Positions 9,374-23,100 of a stretch of DNA of 64,000 nucleotides are shown here, piece by piece. Numbering within the stretch: the stretch's first letter is position 1; the number at the start of each line of letters is the position of its first letter. A model generated the notes under the pieces. It was not told the origin of the DNA. It ran no database searches and saw only the letters and a program-made list of their open reading frames with translations. Source of the stretch: Nymphaea colorata (Eukaryota > Streptophyta > Magnoliopsida > Nymphaeales > Nymphaeaceae); the NCBI RefSeq assembly GCF_008831285.2, contig NC_045142.1:23063300-23127299 (forward strand). Direction: 5' to 3'. The translations under genes and the position numbers were made by a program.

Positions 9374-12099
9374 ATCTACGTTACACGTGACAACCTGTAG
9401 ATTTAAGGTTGGATGGGAATTTATTTGATTTTAAATCAACAGATTTGATATATCGATGAACTCGGATCATCGTGGATCTCAAATCTGAACGTTTGAATGG
9501 TAAGAGAGATTAATTTCAATCGCCTCTTTTATCCTGCTTACTCACCTACCTTATTCACCTACTTTCTTCTCTTTGTCTCCCCTTTTGTTTTTTTCAATCA
9601 TCCTTGTCGACCGTGGACAATGAGCTTCTATGGGTGACTTTCTATTATTTTAAAAGTTTAATTGCTTATAGCAATATGATTTGCTTTGTTAATCCAATAA
9701 CGTCACGCACACAAACATGCACCTGCTGCTTGTATAAAACTTTAAAATTGTGACGCATATAATTTATGGTCACATACGGCTTTGGAGTTTGGTATAGTCA
9801 AAATCTAGAGCTAGCAGTCCACAACATAAAATTTAAAAAATTTATACGAGTGGAATTCAATTCACACTTGTATTTATTGACAATAAATGGACCAAAATGT
9901 TTCTTCCTAATCGAAACAAACATATATTTTAATGGTAACCATTAAATGACCAGTGTAAACCACGTGGCCTTTTAAGGATTCTTTAGAACCGAGTGGGGGC
10001 CGGCAGGGGCCTTCCCCACCCTCAACAATCTTGTATCACCTCAAATCAAATACAGATATGAGGTAAACAAATGCAACTAGATTATGAAATAGAAAACTTA
10101 CATACCATTGTGACTGCTTAAATAAAAAATCAAGTTATTACCGACAAAAAAAGTTGTTTTAATCACCAAAATATTTAATGTGTTGTTTGGTTATTATTAT
10201 TGTTTTTGTTATTTGCTTTTTTTTTTTTTTGCTGTAACCAAAAGAAATCATGAATAAGCTGGCCGTCGGGTCGGGCACTAGCTAGCCCGATTCGGGCTGG
10301 AGCCCGAAAAAATGGCATTGGATTGACCCGAGTGGGCTCGATTAATCCTCATTCAAACTGATATTTTTTTAATACATGTTTTATTAGTTTTTGTATATAA
10401 TTATAATTATTTTATTATGATTAATTATATTTATATATTATTTTATATGAAAAATATATATTTTTAATTTAATGGGACCGAGCTAGAGTTAGGTGTTGAG
10501 CAGAACGTGGACCTGACCCAACCTGGACTCCTTAATCTGCTTTAACTACGAGCATGAGAAGAGAGTTAAAATCAAATCACGTACAGGAAATGATTTCAAG
10601 CAGTCAAATCTTATTGAGGGTTGTTTTTTCATAAGTATTAAAAGAAAATGTCAGTGGGTTGTTTTTTCATAAGTATTAAAAGAAAATGTCAGTGGGCGTT
10701 CCTCCTTGATTCAAAGAGGTAGGTACATATTGTCACGGGACAAAACAAATAAGATTTTTTGTCGTCTTTTTTAGTGACATAAAAGAGACAAAGTTCCATG
10801 TCATATAAACTCCGATTATACTCTTTACGACCACAATAAAAAACACGTGCATAGAAATAGATATCAACAAATTAATATTATATGGCTTGTTTTGTTACTG
10901 TATGAACCGAATTTTTTGTGATAAATAGATATCAACAAATCTGACCCTTTTTTGTGTGTTGTATTTATAATGTTTCATGAGTTTATTCAATTTTTTTTTT
11001 TTTATAATTTTTACAGTGTTTGTATCACTTTAAAAGTTTAGTCATGTATTGAAATTGTAAGGAATCTTCAAGTGTTTATAAAGGGAGTCATTGATGAGAA
11101 GATCTTTATCGTTTTTAACCTTTTTAGAGTTGAAACCAAAACTGTTACGTAACGGGTTGAGATCCGTCGAACCAAGAGTCTGAGCTCAAGAGTGAGTCAG
11201 ATTGTTATAGCGTTGCTTGAATCTACGAACAAACTGATTCGATTTGATAGTGATTTTAAAATGCCAGTCGTCAAAATTTAGCTAATTAGTTGCTTATGTT
11301 CTATTGAATTGTTTTTCCAATAATCAAACTGCAAGAAAAAATTTAAAGTTCACGTGGTTAAACATTTTCTGGAAATATGTTTTATACTGACAAAATTATT
11401 CACATTTGATTGAAATTTTTGTTCAATTGTTGATGCATAAGCGTATCGTGAAAATAAACTCTCTATATACATTTATCGTCACGATAATTTGTGTTTGTTT
11501 GTTTCAGCCAAGCAGTTCAACGGGTTCGGTAGTTTATCGGACTACTCGTTACCGGAAAAATTCAAAAGCACGGTTTATGATACTCTTATTATAATTGAAA
11601 CCCATGATATTGAGTTTGTCTTTTTAAGTTCAAGATCATTTGTGAAAAAACTTTTTCTGTTTGACTCAAATCGTTGGTAAATCGTCGATTGGTATAAGGA
11701 ATCAAGTTTGATTATTCTATAAGAATTACAAAGTTTCTTTTGTTTATTCTTAATTGTTCATATATATTAATTTTGGATTCGTGAGAACAATCATGCATTG
11801 TGTTTAATCACATCCACCTAATACCTTGTATCAAGGGACGACTGTGATTAAATAAAAATCAAAATGACAATAAAAATTCAATTTTGATTTATTAATATTT
11901 TACCAAATTATAATACTTAATTAATCTATAATAAAATATTAGTAATTTAATCAAATGAGCAAGCTACCAACGCAAGGAACGGGGCCGATTCAGCTATATC
12001 CGATTTTCAACGTGGAAATAACGTGATTTATTTTCGAACAAAGAAATTGGTAAAAGCCAGAGGTTTTAAGGGGAAACTAGCCGCTTGCGTAACACGCGT
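9374..12099. other. AT-rich intergenic region
   Basis: No gene is supported. The region contains T- and A-tracts, one short exact tandem duplication (listed separately) and a short exon-like stretch at 11508-11590 that I could not place. A GC-richer patch at 10258-10335 has repeated GGGTCGGGC/GCCCGA words without a recognised element. Confidence 0.6.
10618..10693. repeat. Exact 38-bp tandem duplication
   Basis: Two adjacent identical 38-bp units (10618-10655 and 10656-10693) start GGGTTGTTTTTTC and end AAAATGTCAGT. The identity suggests a recent slippage or repair event. Confidence 0.95.
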
Positions 12100-12365
12100 C
12101 TGATGAAGGGAGCGATGGCTTATTTTCAGGATTGATTCATAAATGTTTCGGCACTTTAGCATTCCTTCAAATTTATGGCGGTCGACCAAATACCTTTTTC
12201 GCCGCTACTTTCTTCCCGCCACTCAACTCAAATCGAAGTGTATTTGTATCCTCGTTACTCTGCCTCTCTCTCTTGCCCTCTCTCTGACAGGGAACGTCGT
12301 CAAGAACAGACGTTGTATTCTTCTAGGGCTTCATCTCGTTTTTGTAATCTCCAGATTTGGGGCGA
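12100..12365 (+). promoter_or_regulatory. Putative promoter/5' UTR of the BRCT-PHD gene
   Basis: The stretch before the start codon becomes GC-richer and pyrimidine-rich (CTCTCTCTTGCCCTCTCTC around 12266-12284), typical of plant 5' leaders. No clear TATA box is seen, so the exact start of transcription is not set. Confidence 0.4.
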
Positions 12366-14139
12366 ATGGCGGAGAGCCCGACTGCATTTTCCGACAATGC
12401 AAATCCTCCGGGGTCTATCTTCTTGGGCGTGCGATTCGTTCTGTGCGGCTTCGATCAGCCGGACGAAGTTCAGGTGAATGCATCGCTTCCTTATTTTTGG
12501 TCCACGGAAGTCGGAGATTGGCCGATTCTTATTGGTTGTTCCGGCACTGATCCGTCGTTGGATCTGATTGCAGTTCCGGGATGCGCTTGTGGACGGCGGG
12601 GCTGTCGACGTTGGACGGTACGATTCTACCTGCACGCACGTCATTGTGCATCGACTCACTCGCGTAAGTCTTCTATCTTTGCTTCAGTTGGTTTTACGAG
12701 TCTCATCTGTTCAAAATCGCGAATGAAATGTCCACATTGTTCAGTGTTTTCGTCATTTTGGCCTAGCGTATACACTGACCGGAAAATGTCTCGATCCTTG
12801 ACATGGAAAAGGGTTAGCTGATACGCAACGCTTTTATGTTGTGCTGTTGCCGTGTATCGAGTTTTTATTAATCGGACGTTTCACGAATCGCAGGACGATC
12901 CGGTTTGTGTTGTGGCGTGGCGTGATGGGAAAATTGTCGTTACAGAGACGTGGGTTGGAGATAGCCTTGATCTTGGGAGGCCTGCTGATGCTAATCGTGT
13001 ATGTTTTTCATTTTTTCGCTCCTTTTGTATCTCCGGATATTTATGTTTAGCATTGATTTGTTTTCTGGCGACACGGACACGCATATGGAAACACACAGAC
13101 AATGCTTGAAATACTTGGAAGAACATAAATAAGTACATCAGGGCAAAACGCACGTGATGATTTATAGGACAATAGTGTATGCGCTCACTTTTTCCTTTTT
13201 GATGGAAACATTGCTGATTAAGAAACAATTTCATGCTTCCGAATAATATCCGCCAGCAGAAAGTTCTTGTCTGGTCACATTTTCTCGCCAAGTTAGGCGC
13301 CTAAGTATGCCTTTTGTGCATGATTAATTCCCCAGTTGAAGTTACATTCTATAGTGGAAACTTAGAAATGCATGTTCATACCAAATAGGTATGTAGAGTG
13401 CGAAACGAATATGCCAGTCTCTGCTGTAATTTGTCATAAAATAATTGATACTTGCGCTTACTTTCTTTTCACTATTTATGACACGGTTTGGTTAACCGGA
13501 AGATGCAGGCATGGCAACATGGCAAGAGAATGAAATATGCCATTATGTCACAAACTAGTGCACGGCCGTCTAATTTGTTTAGCAGGGGAAGTCAACTGGG
13601 AATGTTCTGGTTGCTGATCATATTGGATTGTGATGCCTTAACTAAAGCATGATTATTGGCATCAAACTGCGACTCAGACACTTGATTAAGAAAAAGAGGG
13701 GTTTTAATCACAAACTTAGGAGTAAGGTATTTTGGGTTGACATTCAAAACACATTTAACAAATTGATGATCATGCACGCTACGCTTGCTACCTAAGTAAT
13801 TGGAAACGCAAGAGGCGGGAGGTGCTGCTGCTAATCATCTATCAGAAGTATCAAGCTTGCTTATCAGCTACTACTGTACGAGCATTTCCAATCCTGTGAT
13901 GCTTCAGGAGCATGCTTACTGGTGTAACAAAATATTGTCATCAGTTACCTAAAATTTTGTTTGATGCAACTTATATGGTTGTTGGTCCTAACAAACCGTT
14001 ACTAAAAACAGTAGGTAAACAATGTGATGGAGTAGTATATCGATACTTTCTAGTTATTGTGACCTAGAGAAGCATAAATAAATTTTGCCGTGAATAGCCT
14101 ATCTAAGTAAAGAAGGTGCTTCTTAAATGCTTCGCAGCA

Positions 14140-14199
<60 letters not shown>

Positions 14200-17100
14200 T
14201 AAATTGGATTCCTTCTGCTAAAAATTTGGATGAGACAATGCATTACCCGACAAAAGGAGGGAGAGTGGGTCATGGAGAGCAGTCCGGTGCTTTTAATTTT
14301 CAGTTGGCCTGGAAATTAAGAATATCATGTGTACATTTATGGTGAAGCTTTAATATTCTTCTGACATTATATTGGATGGCTGTACACTATATATATATAT
14401 TTTTTAAATTCATTTGCACATGTTTTTCTTTTATTTGTACCTTCTGATGATGGTTTCATGACAAGGCATTTACTTGCGTACCTAAAGTTTGTCGACTCAA
14501 ACCAGTGTTCCTTTTATACTTTTTCTTGAACTGAAACTGCAGCTATGGTACCCATCAACATCTAGGTACTGCACAATCAAGAGTTCCGGTTCTATTTGAT
14601 GTTAGCCAGCACAAGAGCCTATGGGCCCTATATTGCATGGACATGGACTTGGGTGTCAATGTCTGACACGGATACAAGCATCGAACTGGTGAGCCATGGA
14701 AAGTTGGACACTTGGACACAGCTATCAGCTATGTCTATACATATAATTTTAGAGAAAATAAAAATAAAAAATTCCATAAGGGAAAAGAAGTTATTTGAAA
14801 TTTTGTTATATAATTTATTTATTGACTTTAGTCTAATTTGAAATTAATTAAAATAAAACAAAGTTTTTCTTAAACTCAGTTTTAAAAGATGACGAATTGT
14901 CATTTTAGGAAGAGAGAAGGGAATATTGAGAGGGAAGAAAAGAAAATGGGAAGAGAGAGAGGGAGAGAGGGAGAAAGGATAAAGAAGAATGTGTATTTTT
15001 TTGAACACATCATATTTCAAAAATGGAGTGTTTTGGGCACGTTGACGCATGTCTGTGTTGGCCACTGGCTGATCCTGACACTTCATGTTTTTTGAAGTGT
15101 ATGCAAGGTTGAGACTTGAGACAGTTTTGGTACTTGGTATACTTGCATAATTTTCTCTCCTAGTCTAGATAAATATTTCATACTGCTCTGTTTTGCTTGG
15201 TAACTCTTTGGATTCTTGTGTGCTTAATCAAATTACCTAATTAAGTAATTAAGTTTATTACGTGACATTTTTTATTTAATGTGTTTTCTTCACTCTGACA
15301 GGTTCTATATATGCCGGTAAAAGATTTAGATGGGATACCAAAGTTTCGAGAAATACACATTTGTTTGACTGGTTATCAGAAGCAAGAACGATATGATATT
15401 ATGGTATGCTAATGATGCTTTATTTGATGCGTTGAAGATCTATAATATAAATACAACTGCAATATAATGTGAATTTCTGATAATAATACTTTTCATTTTT
15501 TTCTCTGTTTTTATCTTAAATATATGCCCCATTAGATGCTGACATGCACGCTATGTTAAAAACTTAAAATGGCCAGAACAATTTTATGGCAACTCACAGT
15601 TGAATGGAAATGAAACCTCTTATTTCTTTCAAATGCTGTATTTGGATCTCCTCATCACATGCTAAAAACGCCTGTAAGATGATTGATTTAATGATGAGTT
15701 TACTACATATAGCATGGCCTTACTAGTGAAATAGAAAAATCATATTTGTGGGAGTTTGATTACCAGGGATTGGCTGCCCTACATAACTCATTTTACTTTG
15801 GGATGAAAAAGGACACAGAAGGCTTCATTGATCACTATATTCGTTCACAAATTCCACCAATTTGTAGGAGAAGATATTTATACAGTGTAGCAAAACTAGC
15901 TTTAAACTACTTTTAAAATTAAAATGGAATAAGGTTTGATCTTATTCATGGATTAACGAAAATCAATAAAAAGCAAGTGCTTTGAACAAAGCTCCGGTAG
16001 TTGTGAAGCACTACTGAGCACTTCACGTCTAACTTTTCACTGACGGGTGATGGATGTTTTCCCGCCCCCTTTGGACCTTTCTCTTGACCTCCAATAGAGC
16101 TTTCCTTATACGGACACCCGAAGACTGCTTGATGTTCCCTTAAAACTAGATTTTTCTACTTTGATAAGCCATGTTGGCCATACACAATTCACCTGAATTT
16201 TATGAATTATTTGTTTGAAAGAATCAGTAGTGACCACATTCATTTCCTTCGGTGCATTTTTATGTTGTATTTTTGTTGTGTATGCCTCTCTCTGTATTAT
16301 TACTCAAGCAGGGCAAGTAAAGTTGGTTATGATCACATTGAAAGAACTGTTTTCTGGTGAAGGTGATCTTGATATGTTGGTGCATCAGGGGCTTCTTTGG
16401 TTCAAAAGCTTTCTGTGCAACTTTAAATTTTGATTTGAAAACTGACAAAATCATAAACTTTTAAGGTTTTGTTGGCCATTGGTTTCCATTTTGATGTGTG
16501 AAGATTTGCTAGTCTCTTGGATCAGTCATGTTTTCTCAGAAGGATAAGGTTCATCACTGGAATCCCTATGTTCCATATGGTATAGAACACTTTAGCGGTA
16601 CTGGTGTCTGTGACTGATTAAAATCACAGTGACATGCATATATATGTCCTCACTACTGCATTCTTTAAAATTTTTTGAATTCCAAGCCTCATTTTGAATG
16701 CAGAAAATGCCAGTTTGAGCATCAGAACTCTGCATGATGCAGGTCTTGAAAATCACAATTTTTTTCGAAATTTGCAAATAGGTGATTTAATACATGTATT
16801 ATTTGTTCTCATAAACTCGTAATGAATCTCCTTGCCTGTTTCAAATTCATATACAACATGAGTTGTTAATATTTCATGGGCTCCTGTCTGTATGTGTGCC
16901 TGCAGGACTTTGGGTGTAGGCATGCATTAATTTTCTTGGAACCTCATCCAATGTTCTTTTCCTTTTCTCTTGTTTCTCTTTAGAACTTTCGCTGTTTAGA
17001 AATTTTTTGACCTTCAATGTTTTCTAGTTTCTGCAAATTAAACTTGGGGCAATGCCAGGATTCTGCATTGCACCTGCTGATCTCCTCATTGTTATGATCC

Positions 17101-20100
17101 ATTGTTTGTAACTTTGTGTACTCTGTTTTCAAAATGAAACTGTGAAATTCACATCATGAGCGAGAAAGATTTCAGACAAAATTAAGTTTCTGTTCATGCA
17201 TGTGAATATACATATTTCAAGCATGTACAAACTAATTTACGGCAGGACTTTTGTCTGTTATAGGTAATGTTTGCATTCAAAGTTTCTATAGACATATAAA
17301 CCATTTGTTAGGTTGGTCTTTACTTCTTGTTTCTCATCAATTTTTTTTCCTGTTAATCTGCCGCTCAATTTTATTATTACTATTTTTCTTTTCTAGAGAA
17401 TGGTGGAACTGGTGGGTGCAAAATTCAGCAAGCCATTGGTAGCAACCAAAGTAACGCACCTTATCTGCTACAAATTTGAAGGTAAATTTTATTTCTTTAT
17501 AGTGCACTAAATTTAAATTTAGGTTTGTATTGTGGCAAATCTCTTGTACAAGAAAGAGCTTATTTGGTATAGGATTTTGCCACATGGATGCTCTGCCTTG
17601 CAGTTTATGTGTTTTTTTTGTTTCTTTTGATTTGTGATGAAAAAAAGCAGTAAAATGGCTGTATCTCTATTTTCCGTCTTATTTATGTTGCTTCAATTTT
17701 AAGTATATTTTTATCCTCTGAATCATTTAAGTTTCACTTACTAAAAGCTTGTCTATGATTTGGAAATACAAGGAATGAACAACCAAACGAATGCACATCT
17801 GACTGTCCAGTTTAGTTTTCATGTGGACTTTTCCTAAGTCATGAATCTTCATGATTTTCTGCTATTGGGCAAGCCATGCCCATTTATTCCTTCTTTTGGT
17901 TCTAAGTTTTTCTGCCTGAAAAATTACAAATACTACCCTCGATAATCCTCTATATTTCTTTTGGTGATCTAACTTAAGTATCATGTTGATAAATTTTTAG
18001 CTGTTGATCATATCATTTATCTGATTGAAGACCTCTGTTGTGGCTCTTTGTTCTTTCAAGAAATTGATTACCTGATGATGTGTACTGTTTTTATATGCTG
18101 CTAAGAGTAAGCATCTGGGTGCTTCTACTGTTTTTCCTCCAGTTATTGACTTCTAGAGAAAATGTGATTGGGTCCAATTTTATTTTCTCCTATATTTCCA
18201 CATGGTTGTTCTAGTGTGCTTTTATAACATAGAGCATCTCTCATTTGGAACACTTTTAAGTTGTCAGGTTTTCTTGGTGACAGGTGAAAAATATGTCCTT
18301 GCTAAGAAGATAGGAATTAAACTTGTTAATCATCGCTGGTTGGAGGACAGGTAGCATGTCTATGTGATTGTTTTCTTTGAGGTTTTGCTAGTTCCTCAGT
18401 GTTTATGGTTGGGCTTTTTTTCAATTCTTTTCACATTGAAGCTAATGTACAACATTAAACTTGCAGTTTGAGGGCATGGGATAAGTGTCCAGAAGATGAA
18501 TATAGTAAGAGGTAATGGTATTCAAGTTTGTTACATGTTTTCCATTAGGTTTTTTTTTTATAAGTATTGGCTATTTTGTGGTATTTGGATGCATATGGTG
18601 ATTCTTTTCACAAGGTAATTCAGTAGGACAGAGTACAAAGTTAAGGCCTGATCCCAGGTTAATATCGTTGGACTTTGGCTGCGATTGAATATAGGATTGT
18701 AAATGATGGGACTAGGAATGTAGGGCTCCATGTATCCCAAATCTGCCAATCCAACTCTCCAACCATATGGGTGGGACACCTTGGAAAGGACATATCCAAT
18801 GTAAACTGGGACATGTCCTCACCAATGTTGTAAAATGCGTAATGTGACTTGTATTGGTTGTGTCCAAAGTTAGATATGTGATGTAATGTAAAGAAGTCAT
18901 AAGTTTTATTTATAATATTAAAAATAAAAGAAATTGGAAAAACAAAAATAAAAATAATAAGAAAAAATTAGGAAGAGATACTCTCTATAGAAAGCAAGAT
19001 TGTATAAAGATAAAAAAAATAACAAATATATGTTACCTACAACATGCATGTTTCATTTGAAATAATCAAAATTGATCACTTAAGTTACCCTCAATACTTG
19101 ATGGGTAACAAAATAAATATGTTTTTCATTATCTATGATCTACTCCTTGGAGTCTTTAAGCAACTTATGGTCGCAAAATTTTAGATTCTATTTTGAGAAT
19201 AAATATAGGATCTTGTAAGAAAAACCATGAAAATGCTTTTATTGCACCTAGTTAACTGTAAATTTTATTTTTGTTTTTTACTTTAAAATTTTAAAAATTT
19301 AAAAATTTAAATGCAGGGGTCTATGGTATCGTTTTGCTTTATAGTTACATTATATAACATCTTTTAAGATATGCTATGTTCCATAGAACTTTGGCTTTGA
19401 TCTCCATGAAAACATGGACCAGTTTGGGCCTGGATGTGGAGCATCATTTGTGAAATGTCAAAAATATACTACCTGTATATGGCGTTCAAGGATTGCAGTC
19501 AACCTATAAACCAGACAGCCAAGTACCCATGGATTGGAAGGCTAATAGGGTGGCAAAGCAGTCAGGAAAATTCAGGATCTTGGTTTACTGTATTTTAGTC
19601 TGTATTACTATTATTGTAGTATGGATTCAATAATTTGTACCTTGTTATGTCATGAATTTTGTTTGCACATGATTTTGTTTCACATACTTCTTGCAGATAT
19701 GGTGTAACTTATGCTCCATAAAAATCAAAATTGGATGTGTTATTCCAGGGAATCATAAATCTATGTTTTCCAAGTCAAAGTGTCCTCATGGCTCTAAACT
19801 CTCCACTTCGACTTCTGCTAGCCTCTTCTTTATAGAGGCTGGAATTGCATTTTTCTGAAGGATTTGTGAACGATGAAATCAACTTCTGCTTCTCCAATTT
19901 TCTCAATTTCACTAACTTCCAATCTCCATTTGTTATTGATACTCAATCATGGTTTTAGTACAAGCAACATGGATTAAAATGTCTCCTTATCATTTTGCCT
20001 CATTTTCAATTAATACATGCTTCTAAGATTTCTTTTGATTTTTCTTCTGCCCTGCAGTAGCTGGGAATTGGAAATTGTAGATGCTGAAGCTGGAGACTCT

Positions 20101-23100
20101 GAGGAAGAATCTGAAAACATGCGCTATGGTAGACCATCGAATCAGAGAAAGATTGGTGGAGATGGTAGTTACATGAATAAGTGGCATGGAGATGTCATGA
20201 CAGCTGGCAAAGCATATGAGATGCAATATAACAATGGCACAGTTCAGGTCTCATCATCTACACCTAACAAAATGCTAGCCAATGCCCCTTTAACAAGAAA
20301 AAGTACTCCTGATAAAGGTGCTGTAGATGGTAGGATTTCTGATGAAGCTAGCAAAATGGTTGAGATACAATATGACAATGAAGCAATTCAGGCTTCATTA
20401 TCTACACCTAACAAAGTACTAGAAAATGCCGCTCTGTTACCTATCCAAAGAAAAACTACTCCTGATAAAGGCAATGGAGGGCGTCCTGAAGGAATATTAG
20501 GCACTGAAAATTTTGGAGGTTCTTTGGTAAAAGCGAATGGCCATGTTGTGGAGCACGCCTTTGAAAGAACTCCAATTGCAGAACATGGTGAAAGAGCTGC
20601 AGGTTATTATGATATCAGTAAAGTGATTTCTGGGATAAATATTTCTAACCAAACCCCTTATTCTGATTCCTCAGATAAGAGAACTCCACCAAGTTGCTCT
20701 TCGAGAACATCGAAGTTATCTTGCGCTTCATATTTGTCTAAAGATCCTTCAAATAGGTTAAGCATCCCTCATCAAAATTCACATGGAGAAAGAAGCATCT
20801 CACCTCCAGCTTCAAAACAAATTGCTGATGACTTTGATGCCTTTGAGGTTACAGGAATCAATGGACAGGTCTCAGGTAAGACTGATACATTAACTGTGAA
20901 TCAAGTTCATGTTATGGCTGACAATGGTGTTGCGTTGGCAAGGGCAGAAGAAAAACCACAAAATAAGTCAACTGAACTTAAATCAGTGGGCAGTGAAGAT
21001 GGAAGCTCTTGCAGTCCAGCTGTTGATGCACATAATTTTTTAAAGAATAATTTGGAAAGTAGCGTGTGCAACCCTGTCAAAACACACTCTGTAGAAACTG
21101 CTCAGGATAGAATAGCTGATCCACCTCCAAAGAAGCTTTTGAGTTTCAGAAGGAATTCAACAAAGCGATTAACTGCATTTTCAACAAGTCCTGCTGATAC
21201 TCTGCAAGCAAAGGTTTCTGAACTTCATGTGAAGGATCAAACTGCCTTCTCAGGTAAGGTGGATGGGGCCAATATGCCTCCTATTGAAGGTTATGTAACA
21301 CAAGGGGGAGGCTCACTTGAAATGAATTCCAATCAGGGAGGCACTAAGTCATTATTGTTCATAGATTCTGGATCTATATCTGATCAGGCAAACAACAATG
21401 CACATATGAGTACATCATTGATTCCTTTGAATGGTCAAAATAATGAATCCAAAGAAACTAATTGCAGCCGTGTGGAATTGTTATCTAGTGACCATAATTT
21501 TTCACCTGAAAAAAATCAAACCGGTGAGAGTGCAGAGGCATGTGAAAATGAGATGAATGGATCTTCTTCCAAGAACCCTTCTATCAAGATTACCAAAAAA
21601 TTTGTGGCCAGAAAGAACACTAGCAAAAGGCATGGGATAAATGACATGACTCCTTTTGATGCCAAATGTGGCTTGTCTTCTGGTGAGGAGCCAATCACCG
21701 GCAACCTTACAAATGGTGCAGTGCAATCACAGGCTGATGCTCAACATGAACCATTGGAAGGAAAGAAAAACTTTGAGATAGGTCTTACTTTAACAGCCGG
21801 TAAGGTCCTGCAGATTGAGCAAGGGAATAATAGGCCAAGTGCACAGAGGCCTTCAAACAAAACAAAGAGAAAATCTGCAGTTATGATTGAAAATGACGTG
21901 GTTATTGATGACGAGGAAAAACATTCTACTAAATATAAACAGTATAACGCAAAGAACCAGGTTTGTGATGGTGAGAAGAATGTCTCTAAATTTGAGCATG
22001 CAAATGAACCAAATGTTTTTGCTCTTAGAAGTGCAGAAGGGCGAGAAAACATTGAGAAATTCCTGGGTCCAACAGCAAATAACATGCAGCATATTGGCAG
22101 AAAAAATAGTAGATTGGAAGTGCCAAAATCTTCAAGTAACTTGAAGCGAAAATCCAGGGTTGTGAGTGAAACTAATTTGGCTGCAGACAAGGAAAACCAG
22201 CCAAATGAAACTGAAAGCCAAAATATTGATAATGTGAAGAAACATTCAACTGGAAAGATTGTGTCTAAATCTACACAAGTGAAGAGCAAGAGAGGTGGGG
22301 TTAATTCTGAAGGCAAAATTGATGCATCAAAAGTGGGAAAGATGTCAACAAGCAAGCAATTTGAACCCCAGTGGTTTATATTGAGTGGTCATCATCTCCA
22401 GCGAAAGGAATTTCAGCAGGTCATTAAGAATCTGAGAGGCAGAATTTGTAGAGATTCTCACCACTGGTGTTATCAAGCTACTCATTTGATTGTCCCAGAT
22501 CCTCTCCGCAGAACAGAGAAATTTTTTGCAGCAGCAGCAGCTGGAAGGTACCTTTGGTTTTCATTAGCATGCGTAGATTCGACAAATTTTATTTTTTCTC
22601 TCAGAATATGTAAAAAAATTATCATATGTTTTGATGCTTTTGAATTCTTCATTTGTTCTGTGATTCATTGCATTGTTATGAACCCTGGTCCTAGATATTT
22701 TGGTAATGGGTTGATGGAGAGTTTTACCTCAACCCAACTCATTGTACAACTTTTTGGTTTAGTAAATCTTAATCAAGGTATGGGTTTGTAGGTGTTAAAT
22801 GTAGCTAAATATTTGTTACCCTTTATTTCTTTTTGTCATATATAATTTGATATTTAGCTTTGCAGTTCATAATTGCTACTTAGTGCACACATGTATTACA
22901 GACAGGTGACATCACTTGCTGTAGCATAATTGTATAGTTTAATTGATTATATGTTTTGACATTTCAGTTCCTAATTTAGAAATGTTGATGATACTGCATC
23001 ATGTAGCTTTAACTGTTAAGTTCTATGTGCATTCTATGCAAAACTTTTAAACGACCGAGTACAGAGGCTCAGTTGTGTGGATAAACAACTCTATTTCTGT

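Noticed and set aside
12143-12821. Overlapping frames of 100-154 codons at the start of the BRCT gene
   Set aside because: Only the frame with ATG at 12366 joins through proper splice sites to the BRCT coding exons; the read-through beyond 12473 is intronic.
21741-22355. 204-codon frame opposite BRCT exon 8
   Set aside because: It is the antisense shadow of a confidently coding exon, with no domain and no splice context.
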